Assembly (NCBI RefSeq): GCF_016919175.1
Contig: NZ_JAFFPU010000016.1
Coordinates: 66,462-130,461, forward strand
Length of the DNA: 64,000 nt
Direction: 5' to 3'
From: Leptospira ainlahdjerensis
GTDB taxonomy: Bacteria > Spirochaetota > Leptospiria > Leptospirales > Leptospiraceae
The translations under genes were made by a program, and so were the position numbers. The notes under the pieces were generated by a model. It did not search any database, had not been told where the DNA came from, and saw nothing but the letters and a program-made list of their open reading frames with translations. Shown in pieces: positions 1 through 13,055 of the stretch; position 1 is the first letter of the stretch; every line of letters begins with the position of its first letter.

Positions 1-30
1 CTTTCGCGGTGGGCCATCGGAGTTCCGACA
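1..30 (+). repeat. right-end fragment of the 148-160 bp intergenic repeat
   Basis: The first 30 bases match the right end of the repeat seen complete at 14254, 31348, 33541 and 37228: a CTTTC-CGG-like stretch followed by the palindromic terminus TCGGAGTTCCGA at 17-28. The rest of the element lies outside the window. Confidence 0.6.
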
Positions 31-46
31 GACTTTTTTTCAGACT

Positions 47-889
47 TCAATTCATCGGCTTTTCCGCCGAGTAGAGGACGAATTGGAAGTATCGTTTCAT
101 TCTTTCTCCCCCTAAGAATTTTCCGAAGCTTCCATACTTCGCCGCTATCTTTTCGGGGATTTCCTTCTGGTCTTTTTTTGTTTTTTCTTTTAAGAATTTT
201 GCAAATCCGCCAAAAACGTTCTCTTCTAAAAATTCAAATTTTTCGGTTTTAAAGCCGGTTCTTTCGAGAATTTGAAAAAGAGAATTCGGAGTCACTCGGT
301 TACGAAGCGGAATTCCGCTGAGCTTGCAGACGAAACTTCGAAACCAAGAATCTAAAATTCCAAAACTTCCATCCCTCAAAATCAACTCCGCAGAAACCAA
401 ACGTCCTTTCGGCTTGAGAACACGAAACGCCTCCTCGCAAAATCGGACTCGATCCGGAAAAAAGTAAGCACTGTCGAGACACAAAATTCGATCAAAACTT
501 TCTTCTGGAAAAGAAGAGATCGTCTCCTCCAAAGGGGCGCAGATCAACTTCGGCAAAACTTCCTTCCTTTCTTGGAACAGATTTTCTGCGAATTCGACCT
601 GAACAGAAGAAGGATTGATTCCTGTAAGATGAGAAAATGGAAGTGAGAATTCCTCCTTCCAGACAAAGAACTGGTCTCCGCAACCGAACCCGAGATCCAA
701 AACTTCCTGCTCCGGTCTTAAGTCGGCCTTCTTTCCTAAAAGCAAAGCTAACGTCCTGCAAGCGGTCGGGTAGTCGTCCGTGTCTTTCCAAAAACCGAAA
801 TTCGCCCAAGAAGAATTCTTAGGATTGAGATGGAGATGGGTCAGAGTGTCCGGGGCTTCTTCGAGTCCGGAGCGTTTTGTGGAGGACAT
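47..889 (-). CDS. class I SAM-dependent methyltransferase
   Basis: A 280-residue soluble protein with a Rossmann methyltransferase core. The SAM-binding motif I is VLDLGFGCGD at about residues 63-72. The later FDRILCLDSAYFFPD and AFRVLKPKGRLVSAEL stretches match motifs IV and V/VI of the Methyltransf_11/25 type. The C-terminal third has no recognised domain and probably forms the substrate cap. The substrate is not evident; small-molecule or lipid methylation in the cytoplasm is the family expectation. The ATG at 889 has only a weak ribosome binding site. The gene stands alone, and the 276 bases before the next gene hold nothing I can identify. Confidence 0.8.
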   Translation of the reverse strand: MSSTKRSGLEEAPDTLTHLHLNPKNSSWANFGFWKDTDDYPTACRTLALLLGKKADLRPEQEVLDLGFGCGDQFFVWKEEFSLPFSHLTGINPSSVQVEFAENLFQERKEVLPKLICAPLEETISSFPEESFDRILCLDSAYFFPDRVRFCEEAFRVLKPKGRLVSAELILRDGSFGILDSWFRSFVCKLSGIPLRNRVTPNSLFQILERTGFKTEKFEFLEENVFGGFAKFLKEKTKKDQKEIPEKIAAKYGSFGKFLGGERMKRYFQFVLYSAEKPMN

Positions 890-1165
890 CTTAGAAAATT
901 CTTCCCTGATAAAAATGTTTCATAGAATAGCTCCAATTGGCGATTTGAGACACTATAGAAAACGAGGTCTTTGTGGACCGAAAAAGAAAGATAATGAATT
1001 TAGATTTCATTTGATAAAATGCTATACATATATTTAGTCCATCCGATATGTATTTTAGAACTTCGTCCTTTACCGGAGTTCGTTTTAAATTCTGTACAAC
1101 TTTCGATTCTTCTTTTTTAAATCTCCAGAAAGAAGAATCCGGAGTTTGCAACTCTTGAGAGAACC

Positions 1166-1738
1166 ATGTTGTTACTAACGCTTTTAGATCCGACCCAAGC
1201 AAGAAGCAATTTGTTGTTTCGCTGGAAAAAGAAACTCAATCGTAAAAAGGTCTATCCGGTTCTCATCTTTCCGGATGGTTCTTTGAGTTTGGAAAGGCTT
1301 CACGGACTCGCAAAAATCGCATCCAAGCAAAAGTTTTTTTCCTCCAGTCCCGTTTTCTTTTATGCGGAATCCGTCTTGAAGGCCGGATCTTTTCTTCTTT
1401 CGGATAATATTCCTAAGGGAGAAAAAATTCTTCCGATCTTTGTGGACTTCGGTTCTCTTTCCAAGGATAGAGAGGGGCGGGACTTCGAGGAACAGATTTT
1501 ACTTCTTCAGGAGAAGATCGGAGTTCGTTTCTCTGCGGTTTGTTTTTTCGAAACCGGGAAAACACAAGCCGGACTGGAAAGATCGGGCAACAGAAACTGG
1601 CTCTTTCACAAGTCCTCACTCGTTTTGGAGCTTTCAGGTTCCAACTTCAAAATTCTTAGGAAGGATTTACCCGAAGAAGAAGGTGAGACCTATCTGGAAC
1701 CGTGGATCCCTTCGGGTTTGCTTGAGAATCGTTCTTAA
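1166..1738 (+). CDS. conserved hypothetical protein, Leptospira type
   Basis: A 190-residue soluble protein without signal peptide or membrane segment. The ATG at 1166 follows GAGAG at a suitable distance. The N-terminus is basic (KKKLNRKK) and the rest alternates short hydrophobic strands with charged loops, giving an alpha/beta appearance. No catalytic motif is visible and I do not recognise the family. Codon use resembles the flanking core genes, and the opposite-strand open frames over it look like shadows. It is followed by the SET-domain gene on the same strand after 160 bases. Confidence 0.6.
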   Translation: MLLLTLLDPTQARSNLLFRWKKKLNRKKVYPVLIFPDGSLSLERLHGLAKIASKQKFFSSSPVFFYAESVLKAGSFLLSDNIPKGEKILPIFVDFGSLSKDREGRDFEEQILLLQEKIGVRFSAVCFFETGKTQAGLERSGNRNWLFHKSSLVLELSGSNFKILRKDLPEEEGETYLEPWIPSGLLENRS

Positions 1739-1900
1739 GAAATTTATTTACTACTTGGAAGAGAGTCGTATCGGACTTGGAGCCGAGAGAGGAACTTGCA
1801 TTAAATATTACTCGATTTTAGTATTTTAATTGAAGTTTTTTTTATCCCATTCTTGATAGATAAAAATTTTGCCTTAGGCAATAACGCAGGGATCTTCTGC

Positions 1901-2431
1901 ATGATCGAGAAACGAATCAACAAATTCGGGGAGAACGGAACCTTCGCGACGAAGACCATCCCCAAAGGAACTCTGCTGTTCAGTTACAGCGAGTGGATCG
2001 AGGATGAAGAGTTCGGATGGAAAGTTCTGACGGTTGAAGAAGCCGAGTCTCTTCCCGATTCCGAGAAGGACATCTTCATGAAATATGGATACGATGTGGA
2101 TTTTGGAATCGTCACCGGACCAACCAGCGGTGAATACGTCATCAACCATTCCAACTTCATGAATCATTCTTGTGATCCCAATATGTGGTATGACGAGGAC
2201 GACAACATCGTCGCTAAGAGGGAAATTCTCGCCGGAGAAGAACTTACGATTGATTACGCAAATTTCGTAGTGAACTTCGACCAGACCTTTGAGTGCGGTT
2301 GTGGATCTGCCAATTGCAGAAAATTCATCCGAAAAGACGATTGGAAACTACTGATCAACGAATATCAGATGCACTTTCCAAAATTCATCCAAAAAGAAAT
2401 CAAAAAGCTCTACGTCAAAATTCCAGTTTAG
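1901..2431 (+). CDS. SET-domain protein
   Basis: A 176-residue single SET-domain protein. It begins with the expected GNGTFATKTIPKG-like first strand. It carries NHSCDPN, the SET knot motif that binds SAM, near residue 104, then AGEELTIDYANF, and ends with the post-SET zinc cysteines CGCGSANC. SET proteins transfer methyl groups to lysine side chains; in bacteria the targets are mostly unknown, and there is no histone gene here. I chose the ATG at 1901, with GCAGG upstream; an in-frame TTG at 1853 would add 16 residues. It converges on the UPF0316 gene 25 bases downstream. Confidence 0.85.
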   Translation: MIEKRINKFGENGTFATKTIPKGTLLFSYSEWIEDEEFGWKVLTVEEAESLPDSEKDIFMKYGYDVDFGIVTGPTSGEYVINHSNFMNHSCDPNMWYDEDDNIVAKREILAGEELTIDYANFVVNFDQTFECGCGSANCRKFIRKDDWKLLINEYQMHFPKFIQKEIKKLYVKIPV

Positions 2432-2456
2432 ATAGAAAGACTTAAAACGAAAAATC

Positions 2457-3056
2457 CTACTTTCTGACTTTCAAGATTCTTTCCAGGAGCCCTTTGCTGA
2501 GAAGTCCTGGAGAATCTTCCGAAACCGCTGTGTTGGTGCTCCTTGCGTTTTCTATCGAATAGAAAACGTCGGGCTCCACTTCTTTTACGATCACCATCGC
2601 TTGGCGGATCTTCTTTCTTTTTAAAACGGTAAAGACGATCTTTACCGGTCCTCTGCTTCCTTGTCCGTCCATCGTAGTGACCCGATAACCCGCTTCCGAA
2701 AGTTTGGCCGCGATCGCTCCCCCGTTTTTAGGAGAGATGATCCGAAGAAGAGAAAAGCCGATCGCTAACTTTTCTTCCAAGATCATTCCAATAAAAGTTC
2801 CTGTGGCGAAACCTCCTGCATAAGCGAGATAACAGAACGCGTTATTGAGATTTTTGATAACTTGTGTAATGACGATCACCCAGAGAAGGACTTCTAAAAA
2901 TCCTAGAGAAGCGGCGATCGCTTTTTTTTCCCGGGTGAGAAGAATGACCCGGATCGTTCCGATCGAAACGTCTGTGACCCTGGACAAAAAGATAAAACAC
3001 GGAAGAAGAACGTAATCAAAGACCGGATTACCGGGAGAAGGAAAGCTCAGTTCCAT
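2457..3056 (-). CDS. UPF0316 (DUF2179-type) membrane protein
   Basis: A 199-residue inner-membrane protein. Three hydrophobic helices in the first half include [19 protein letters not shown], the hallmark of the UPF0316/YebE-like family. The soluble second half ([16 protein letters not shown], then [17 protein letters not shown]) matches the DUF2179 ligand-binding fold. The function of the family is unknown. The start at 3056 ([10 protein letters not shown]) leaves a normal family length; the open frame extends 60 codons further upstream, but that part is not family-like. Confidence 0.8.
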   Translation of the reverse strand: MELSFPSPGNPVFDYVLLPCFIFLSRVTDVSIGTIRVILLTREKKAIAASLGFLEVLLWVIVITQVIKNLNNAFCYLAYAGGFATGTFIGMILEEKLAIGFSLLRIISPKNGGAIAAKLSEAGYRVTTMDGQGSRGPVKIVFTVLKRKKIRQAMVIVKEVEPDVFYSIENARSTNTAVSEDSPGLLSKGLLERILKVRK

Positions 3057-4028
3057 ACAAGACAAGGATTGTTCGGTAAATCCAAAACGTCGAGGAGAAA
3101 TACACGATCCGAAAAGAGCGTTTGGAAAAGACGTAAGATTTCTTTTTTCTCTCGGAGACTTGAAGTTCGATTTAGGCAAAATTTTTTCCATAAGAATTTT
3201 ATACAGGATGAGCAAGATTTGTTTTGAACAATTCAAACACTCGATGATATTTATTAAAGATAGAAGTTGATAAACGACTTGTGGAATACTTCGAATTCGG
3301 AACCGAATTTAAAAAGAAATCGAGGTTTTGTTGAAGTGACTTTTGCAAAAAAGAATGGAAATTGATTTCCATTCTTAAATTTGAATTCAAGATTTCCTTC
3401 CGTAACTCGATACGCGATTTCCGTGTTTCTTTTTTCTCTAATCGCCATTCAAGTGAAACTTCCAATGCCAGGAAAAAAGATATTTCTTCTTTGTTTTTTA
3501 TTACTTTGTAGACGACTGCTCGGAGATTTATCTTTGGAAAGAAAAGCCGGGTTTATGGAACGGGAAAGATAACTTGCTAAAATAATCCGGCTCCGTAAAA
3601 GGAACGGGTTGTAACGTTATTTTAGAACCCGTTGTCGAAGTTCCTACGAACTCGGAATGGAGAAAATAGAATGGAAAGAGGAGATTCGATTTCTGATCTA
3701 AGCGATTTTCTTATATGAATCGACGAAAGGTCAACTCGGGTCTCCCGTAGAGGAGGCTTAAGCACTCTTCCCTCAGCACTCGACAAAATTTAGGAGAAAA
3801 AACTTTTTTGTTCCTGATCGAAATCCTCTGAAAAGGAATCGTGTAGAAAGAAGACGGAGGTGGATTCTTATAAAGAAATCCTTTCGAGGTCGTTCTATCC
3901 GATCAAAAACGGAAATCAAATTTCGCTTGAGAAAACCAGATTCAAAGAAACAATTCCGGGATCAAATCTCGAAATCGAAAGTCCAAGAGTAGGGTCTTAA
4001 TTTCAAAAAAGGAAATCGAATTCTTCTT
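3057..4028. other. long intergenic region with one stem-loop
   Basis: Almost 1 kb between two divergently transcribed genes without a convincing coding sequence; the short open frames have poor starts and no family-like features. A hairpin with 8-bp perfect arms, AACGGGTT at 3603-3610 and AACCCGTT at 3626-3633, stands in the middle. The region should hold the promoters of both flanking genes, but I could not place them. Confidence 0.5.
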
Positions 4029-5219
4029 ATGTTTATCTTTTTAAAAAGGTCTCTTTCCACATTCGTTCTCGTTCTTTTTTTAAGCGCCGAATGTAAGGGG
4101 TCGCCGACGGTTCGAGATTCGGCAAACGTTTGTTCGCAACCGAAGGCGGATTTTTTTTGGCAAACTTCGAACGCGAAAGAGTCCGGCTTTGACTCGGAAA
4201 AACTCTGCAACTTACTCCAAGAATCCATCTCTGAAAAAAACGGCTATCATTCATTTTTGATCGAACGTCACGGAAAACTCGTCATCGAGATCTATCACGA
4301 TGGAGACGATAAACCTCTGAGCCTTCGATACGGCCTCCGTCTTCCTTTTGACGGCAAATCCACTTTCGACTTACAGACGTTACACGACGTTCGATCTGTA
4401 AGCAAAAGTGTCGTCTCTCTTCTTTTCGGGATTGCGGTAGAAAAGGGATTGATAGAAGGAATCGATTCTTCCGTACTTTCTTCGTTTCCGGAACTCGGGA
4501 TTTCGAAAACGGATCCGCGGCAAAAAATAACTTGGAAACATCTTCTTTCCATGAGCAGCGGTTTGGATTGGGAAGAATGGAGATCCGGTTTTTTCTTTAG
4601 CGATGAAACCCGTCTGTATTGGAAAAAAAATCTCGTCGAGTTTGTTTTTGATCGTCGAGTTTCCGAAGTTCCGGGTACAAAATTCAATTACAACGGAGGT
4701 GGGACTTCGATACTTGCCGAAATTCTAATGAAGAAAACCGGTAAGTCCCTCGGAGAATTAGCGGGAGAATGGCTCTTTCATCCGATCGGGATCAAAGAGT
4801 TTGAATGGGTGGAGGATCGGCATAAACGCGCGCTCGCCTTCGGTGGTTTACGTCTGAGACCGAGAGATATGTTGAAGCTTGGAAGATTGATTCTGAACGA
4901 AGGAGTTTGGGATAAGAGGCAGATCGTTCCGAAGCAATGGATCCAAGATTCTTTAGAATCTCGGATCGATACGAACGTAACTCTATTTCGAAACGACGGA
5001 AGTTCCTTAAAATATGGTTTTCAGTGGTGGATTGGCGAGACTCGTCTTGCAAATCGAAACGTAACTTGGAAAGCCGCGCTTGGAAACGGAGGACAATTGA
5101 TCTACGTGATTCCCGATTTGGATATGACCGTTGTGACGACTGCGGGGAAATACGGTTCTCCAAAGGTGATCTTCGAAATAGGAAATCTTTTGGACAAGAT
5201 CATCGCTTCAACAAATTGA
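4029..5219 (+). CDS. beta-lactamase-family serine hydrolase, exported
   Basis: A 396-residue protein of the class C beta-lactamase/esterase/D-peptidase superfamily. A hydrophobic N-terminus (residues 9-20) precedes Cys22 in FLSAEC, a relaxed spirochaetal lipobox, so it may be a lipoprotein. The catalytic SxxK is S123-V-S-K126. YNG at 221-223 stands for the YxN motif, and LGNGGQ near residue 356 is the third (KTG/HxG-like) box. Such enzymes cleave beta-lactams, D-amino acid peptides or esters. The substrate cannot be told from sequence, and genomic context gives no hint. Resistance should not be assumed. Confidence 0.8.
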   Translation: MFIFLKRSLSTFVLVLFLSAECKGSPTVRDSANVCSQPKADFFWQTSNAKESGFDSEKLCNLLQESISEKNGYHSFLIERHGKLVIEIYHDGDDKPLSLRYGLRLPFDGKSTFDLQTLHDVRSVSKSVVSLLFGIAVEKGLIEGIDSSVLSSFPELGISKTDPRQKITWKHLLSMSSGLDWEEWRSGFFFSDETRLYWKKNLVEFVFDRRVSEVPGTKFNYNGGGTSILAEILMKKTGKSLGELAGEWLFHPIGIKEFEWVEDRHKRALAFGGLRLRPRDMLKLGRLILNEGVWDKRQIVPKQWIQDSLESRIDTNVTLFRNDGSSLKYGFQWWIGETRLANRNVTWKAALGNGGQLIYVIPDLDMTVVTTAGKYGSPKVIFEIGNLLDKIIASTN

Positions 5220-5250
5220 TGAGCGAAGTTCCGTTCTATACTTTCGATCT

Positions 5251-5410
5251 TGTAGGAGTTCCGACTTCTTCCGTGAAACTCTCGCGGCCCCCACCCTAAT
5301 TGGGTGGTGGAGGTGGGCCTTGTGGGAAAATTCCGGAAAATTCTCCATATCACAAAAACATTCTTCTTACAATCAGATTTCCTTTTCAAAATTTTGTAGG
5401 AACTCCTACA
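5251..5410 (-). repeat. intergenic repeat, inverted copy (copy E)
   Basis: Read on the minus strand, this 160-bp block matches the other copies. It starts with the TGTAGGA-GT-TCCTACA terminus (plus coordinates 5395-5410), followed by TTTTGTGATATGGAGAA, TTCCGGAATTTTCCC, a CCACC-rich stretch with its complementary GGGTGGGGG, and GTTTCACGG. It ends at a second, less perfect terminus, TGTAGGAGTTCCGACT (5251-5266). It lies between the serine hydrolase and crcB. Confidence 0.8.
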
Positions 5411-5451
5411 AGTCGCCTAAAAAAGCCTTGAAAAAAAGCAGGGAGACTTCC

Positions 5452-5835
5452 TCAAAACCACTTTACGATCCAAACACCTGCGAGTGCGAACCCGATCCCA
5501 CCTAACACGCTTAGACCAATATATGCAAAAAATAGAATATAGTTACCCGTTCTCAACATCTGAAGGCTTTCAAAAGAAAACGTAGAAAACGTGGTAAATC
5601 CCCCGCAAAGACCGGACGCGATGAAAAATCTCCATTCCGGATTAATTTCCGGAAGTTTTTCCGAGATTGCGTAGATAACTCCTAACACGAGTGAACCCAA
5701 AAAGTTGGCAACCAAGGTTCCCAACGGTAATTTGAAACCGAGTATTGTTCCGAACCAATATTGTAAAAGATAACGTAAGACGCTTCCTATGGCGCCGCCG
5801 ATTCCGATTAAAACAAGGGTTCTTTCCAAGTTCAT
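5452..5835 (-). CDS. crcB: fluoride exporter CrcB/Fluc
   Basis: A 127-residue inner-membrane protein with four hydrophobic helices and the family signatures: GGAIGSVLRYLL near the N-terminus, LGTLVANFLGSL, and GLCGGFTTFSTFSFE, which contains the pore phenylalanines and the central sodium site. Fluc proteins work as antiparallel dimers that let fluoride leave the cell. The gene follows a small membrane protein gene by 13 bases and is probably cotranscribed. I saw no fluoride riboswitch motif upstream of that gene. Confidence 0.95.
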   Translation of the reverse strand: MNLERTLVLIGIGGAIGSVLRYLLQYWFGTILGFKLPLGTLVANFLGSLVLGVIYAISEKLPEINPEWRFFIASGLCGGFTTFSTFSFESLQMLRTGNYILFFAYIGLSVLGGIGFALAGVWIVKWF

Positions 5836-5848
5836 TGTTCTTAACTTT

Positions 5849-6274
5849 TTAGGATGAGACGTTAGGCGCGCTATCTTCCTTTTTTCGTTCCGTAAAATAT
5901 CGATAGATCTGGTAGATTCCCACTCCTAAGGTCACGATGGAGTCGTCTACGGGCCCTGGAAGAAGATTGGGTGCGATCCAATAGATGAGAATGATGATTA
6001 TCGGCCAAAAAATTCTGAGGGTTTCGATAGGTTTTGAGTCTTTGATCGAAAACCAAATTCCGATCAGCAAGGAAAGAATTGTGGCAACGATAATCCCTCC
6101 AAAAAGAAGAATGTGTTTTCCCGCAAGAATCATCCAATCCTCGACGGACGCCGCCTTTCCATAATCATCTTTTAAAAGAAAAATTGTAATTCCGATAGAA
6201 GTGAAGAGGGTTACAAAAGGAGTTAACATTCCCCAGAGGCAACCGTATTTGATTTTTTTGGTAAAAAAAGACAT
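5849..6274 (-). CDS. small membrane protein of unknown function
   Basis: A 141-residue protein with four predicted membrane helices (about residues 14-35, 52-72, 86-101 and a weaker one near 112-124) and a charged C-terminal tail. The ATG at 6274 is preceded by GGAG eight bases upstream; an in-frame TTG at 6280 is less likely. No family motif is recognised. The 13-base gap to crcB suggests cotranscription, but this alone does not imply a role in fluoride handling. Confidence 0.6.
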   Translation of the reverse strand: MSFFTKKIKYGCLWGMLTPFVTLFTSIGITIFLLKDDYGKAASVEDWMILAGKHILLFGGIIVATILSLLIGIWFSIKDSKPIETLRIFWPIIIILIYWIAPNLLPGPVDDSIVTLGVGIYQIYRYFTERKKEDSAPNVSS

Positions 6275-6400
6275 ATTCAACTCTCCTAATGTATTGGATC
6301 GTAGACTCGTTCTCGAAGCTCTTTGAACTCAAGTGTGATCGAGATCTACGGGCAGAGACCGGTCTTCACAATGCTCGCCGAACTCAGCGGCACTGTTTTC

Positions 6401-6520
6401 TATGAGCGCTTGCGGTAGGGATCAGAGCGACGCGGAACGCGGTCACGAAGTGACCGGAGCGTAAGCGAAGTCGCGTCAGAGCCCGGTCCTGCGCAAATTC
6501 AGTAAGAAGTTTTCGCAGGA
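6401..6520 (-). repeat. GC-rich hairpin element downstream of prfB
   Basis: This block is far richer in G+C than its surroundings. It contains a perfect hairpin, CGGTCAC-GAA-GTGACCG at 6440-6456, flanked by the related words GCGACGCGGAACGCG and GAGCGTAAGCGAAGTCGCG. Next to prfB there is a second imperfect stem: TCCTGCG at 6487-6493 pairs with CGCAGGA at 6514-6520. The latter lies 16 bases past the prfB stop and could end its transcript, although no U-run follows. Only one copy occurs in this window. Confidence 0.5.
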
Positions 6521-6535
6521 ACCGCCCCGAGGATC

Positions 6536-7639
6536 TTATAAAGTTTTCAGATATGCAAGGATAAAAGGTTCTATTTCTCCGTCCATTACGGCGGCTACGT
6601 TTCCGGTTTCGTGATCCGTTCTATGATCTTTTACAAGATTGTAAGGATGGAACACATAACTTCGAATTTGCGAACCCCAGGAAATATCTTTTTTCTCTCC
6701 CGATTTTTTTTCCAATTCTTCTTTTGCCTTTTCTTGTTCCATCTCATAGAGTCTTGCTTTCAACATCTTAAAAGCAGTGTCTCTGTTTTTGATCTGAGAT
6801 CTTTCGTTCTGACAAGCGACTACGATTCCGGAAGGCATGTGAGTGATTCGAACAGCAGAGTCGGTCGTGTTGACGTGCTGACCGCCCGCGCCGGAAGAAC
6901 GATAAACGTCCACTCGAATGTCTTTCTCTTCAATCTTGATATCGATGTCGTCGTCTATCTCGGGACTTACGTGAACGGAAACAAAAGACGTATGTCTTCT
7001 CTTGTTTGCATCGAAAGGAGAAATTCTTACCAATCGATGAACTCCGTTTTCTCCTTTTAAAAATCCGAAGGCCCAGTCTCCAACCACGTGTATCGTCGCG
7101 TTTTTGATTCCAGCGCCGTCTCCGGCTTGTATGTCGACTAAAGAATATTGATATCCTTTTTTTTCAAAGAATCTCATATACATTCTCAGAAGCATCTCGG
7201 CCCAATCCTGGCTTTCGGTTCCACCCGCTCCGGGATGGATATTGATGAAGGCAGATTTGATGTCTTCAGGATTTTTAAGCGCGCCTAACAATTCGAGCTC
7301 TTCGAATTTTTCCTGGAGTCTTTGATACTCGGAGGATAGCTCGCTTACGCCGTTTTCCCCTTTTTCGTCCAAAGTCATGTCCACTAAATCAGGAAAATCT
7401 AATATATCTTGTTGAATCGAAAACCAAGGCGTAAGCTTTTTTTCGAGTTCGTTTTTTTTCTGGCTTACGATTCTGGCTTCCTCGGGATTATTCCAGAGGT
7501 CGGGATCTTCCGCTTTCTCGCTAAGAGACTTGAGTCGGTCTTTGTCCTGTTCCAAATTTAAGAGTTTCCAACGATTCTGGAAATTCTCCTGTAATTCTTT
7601 GGAAACTCTTTTGAGTTCTTTTGCTGATTTTACTTCCAT
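6536..7639 (-). CDS. prfB: peptide chain release factor 2
   Basis: A 367-residue class I release factor. It carries the universal GGQ motif in [17 protein letters not shown], which triggers hydrolysis of peptidyl-tRNA in the ribosome. [16 protein letters not shown] contains the SPF tripeptide that identifies RF2 (UGA/UAA) rather than RF1. The frame is continuous from the ATG at 7639 through the N-terminal helices, so the programmed +1 frameshift that regulates prfB in many bacteria is absent. Monocistronic, with a stem-loop just after the stop. Confidence 0.95.
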   Translation of the reverse strand: MEVKSAKELKRVSKELQENFQNRWKLLNLEQDKDRLKSLSEKAEDPDLWNNPEEARIVSQKKNELEKKLTPWFSIQQDILDFPDLVDMTLDEKGENGVSELSSEYQRLQEKFEELELLGALKNPEDIKSAFINIHPGAGGTESQDWAEMLLRMYMRFFEKKGYQYSLVDIQAGDGAGIKNATIHVVGDWAFGFLKGENGVHRLVRISPFDANKRRHTSFVSVHVSPEIDDDIDIKIEEKDIRVDVYRSSGAGGQHVNTTDSAVRITHMPSGIVVACQNERSQIKNRDTAFKMLKARLYEMEQEKAKEELEKKSGEKKDISWGSQIRSYVFHPYNLVKDHRTDHETGNVAAVMDGEIEPFILAYLKTL

Positions 7640-7692
7640 ATTATTTGCTTTTTATCGATTTGATATTTTCCAAACGTTAAGCGCGTTTGAAT

Positions 7693-8538
<846 letters not shown>

Positions 8539-8541
8539 AGG

Positions 8542-9810
8542 TTAAAGGGCTCTGTGTCCGATGTCTGTTCGATAAAACGTTTTGGGAGCCTGGATTTTTT
8601 CCAGGAAGGAATAAGCTTGAGATACCGAACTCTTTAGATCGGATCCATAGGCTACTACTCCCAGAATTCTCCCCCCGGATGAAAAAACTTTTCCATCTTT
8701 TTTTAAAGTTCCCGCGTGAAAAAGATAAGTGTTTTGACCAGTCGTTTCGGGCAGATTTAAGGAAATATTTTTTTCATAAGAATCCGGATATCCCTGTGCC
8801 GCGAGGACTACTACTGTGGCTGCGCCTTTTTTTACCGAGGCTTGGATCCCTTTGATCTTGCTTGTGGAAGCTGTATAAAGAAGTTCTAATAGATCACCGT
8901 CTAACATTGCGAGTACACATTGTGTTTCGGGATCTCCGAATCTACAATTGAACTCTACAACTCGAGGTTCTCCATCGGAGGAGATCATTAGTCCCGCATA
9001 AAGAAGGCCTCTATAAGGATGTCCTTTTTTACGAAAGATTTCAAACATTCTATCGAAGACTCTTTCTTTCACTTTTTCCAAGATGGAATCGGTTACGACC
9101 GGTGCGGGACAATAAGCTCCCATCCCTCCGGTGTTCGGTCCTTCGTCTCCGTCATACGCTCTTTTGTGATCCTGGGCGGCCGGTAGTAAAAAATAAGAAT
9201 CTCCGTCTGACACCGCAAAGATGGAAGCTTCTTGTCCATCCATAAACTCTTCGATTACGACTTGGTTACCGCTTTCCCCGAATTTTTTATCCTCAAAGAT
9301 TTCTTTGAGGGCGTTGATCGCCATTTCTTTCGTAGTGGCAACGGTGACTCCCTTCCCGGCGGCCAGTCCGTCCGCTTTGATTACGATCGGAATCGTTTTT
9401 GATTCAAGGTATTTTATAGAAGTTGAATATTCGGTAAACGTTGCGTATTCCGCGGTGGGAACGTTCGCTTCCACCATCAGAGATTTTGCGAAATCCTTGG
9501 AGCCTTCGACTTGTGCGCAATAAGAATCGGGTCCGAACGTAGGAATTTTGAGTTCGGCCGCCCAGTCCGCAAATCCGGCTACGAGAGGATCTTCCGGTCC
9601 GACCACGATGAAATCAAAAGGATTTTGTTTTAAAAAAGCCTGGACCGATTCCTTTGATAAAACGTTAAACGAATTGGAACGTAGAATCTCGTGATCCGGA
9701 AATCCGCCGTTTCCCGGAAACACTTTCAATTCGTTTAACAAAGGGGATTTTCTGAGATGAAAGGCGATTGCGCTTTCTCTTCCCCCCGAGCCTATAAGAA
9801 GAACTTTCAA
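8542..9810 (-). CDS. purD: phosphoribosylamine--glycine ligase
   Basis: A 422-residue GAR synthetase, second step of de novo purine synthesis, joining glycine to phosphoribosylamine with ATP. It shows the N-terminal [10 protein letters not shown] nucleotide motif, an ATP-grasp core with [15 protein letters not shown], and the metal-binding YCPAPV and [12 protein letters not shown] signatures. The TTG at 9810 gives the canonical [10 protein letters not shown] start with GCAGG six bases upstream. An alternative TTG at 9822 would add four residues and overlap valS by 11 bases. With the chosen start, purD begins one base after the valS stop. Confidence 0.93.
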   Translation of the reverse strand: MKVLLIGSGGRESAIAFHLRKSPLLNELKVFPGNGGFPDHEILRSNSFNVLSKESVQAFLKQNPFDFIVVGPEDPLVAGFADWAAELKIPTFGPDSYCAQVEGSKDFAKSLMVEANVPTAEYATFTEYSTSIKYLESKTIPIVIKADGLAAGKGVTVATTKEMAINALKEIFEDKKFGESGNQVVIEEFMDGQEASIFAVSDGDSYFLLPAAQDHKRAYDGDEGPNTGGMGAYCPAPVVTDSILEKVKERVFDRMFEIFRKKGHPYRGLLYAGLMISSDGEPRVVEFNCRFGDPETQCVLAMLDGDLLELLYTASTSKIKGIQASVKKGAATVVVLAAQGYPDSYEKNISLNLPETTGQNTYLFHAGTLKKDGKVFSSGGRILGVVAYGSDLKSSVSQAYSFLEKIQAPKTFYRTDIGHRAL

Positions 9811-9811
9811 C

Positions 9812-12460
<2,649 letters not shown>

Positions 12461-12549
12461 GGCCGTAAAAAACAGATTTTCCTGGATTTTCCCGGGGTCA
12501 AGAGGATTCAAACTGATCCACCTTTTAGGCGGGAAAAATTGATTCGGCC

Positions 12550-12981
12550 TTACTTTTTACGATAAGCTGATTTTGTCTCAAAGAGCTTTTTAGAAATAGA
12601 TTTTCTACGGGACTCGGCCTTTTCGTTTGGAATTCTCAACTTCGTTTTGGGTTTGAGGGCGGATCGTATGGAAGACTGAATTGCTCTGAGAGGAAAGACG
12701 TCCTTGTCTCTGACATTGAGACAAGTTTTTCCGAAGAGCAACTTTGGAAATTTTTTCTTGAGTTCTTTTAAGGAATCCGGACGACAGAGATAGATCGAAA
12801 TATGATTCTTTTGGGAAGCGAAAGAGATCCAGTTCTCGTCGACTTGATACGTGGGGATTCTAAATTTCATAGATTCTTGGATATCCGGAAACGTATCAAT
12901 GAGCCAAGTGCGAAGAGAAAGAAGTCTTTCCTTTCGGATCAGGGATTGGGATTCGATATAATGATGGATTTCCGAAGACAT
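12550..12981 (-). CDS. DUF1801 (YdhG-like) protein
   Basis: A 143-residue soluble protein with the DUF1801 pattern: [21 protein letters not shown], then a strand pair ending [16 protein letters not shown], and a basic C-terminal tail rich in Lys and Arg ([20 protein letters not shown]). Members resemble the frataxin-like iron chaperone YdhG/Fra, but iron binding is not evident here. The start is uncertain: ATG at 12981 (MSSEIHHY), ATG at 13020 and TTG at 13047 all lack a good ribosome binding site. It follows the TetR gene and may share its transcript. Confidence 0.65.
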   Translation of the reverse strand: MSSEIHHYIESQSLIRKERLLSLRTWLIDTFPDIQESMKFRIPTYQVDENWISFASQKNHISIYLCRPDSLKELKKKFPKLLFGKTCLNVRDKDVFPLRAIQSSIRSALKPKTKLRIPNEKAESRRKSISKKLFETKSAYRKK

Positions 12982-13055
12982 AATAAATGTCGGAATCGGA
13001 ATAAAAGAAAAAAGATGCATATTCGTTTTAGGCTTTGTAAGAATCAAAATGAAAA

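Noticed and set aside
891..1202. 103-codon minus-strand open frame beside the methyltransferase
   Set aside because: It overlaps the start of the better supported plus-strand gene, has no ribosome binding site and no family-like sequence.
3381..3572. 63-codon frame with a hydrophobic start
   Set aside because: No ribosome binding site, and composition like the noncoding surroundings.
5836..6535. Fluoride riboswitch upstream of the crcB operon
   Set aside because: I found no sequence matching the crcB RNA motif; the GC-rich block there is behind prfB and of another kind.
6536..7639. Programmed frameshift in prfB
   Set aside because: The frame is continuous from ATG to stop and no in-frame UGA with a CUUU slip site is present near codon 25.
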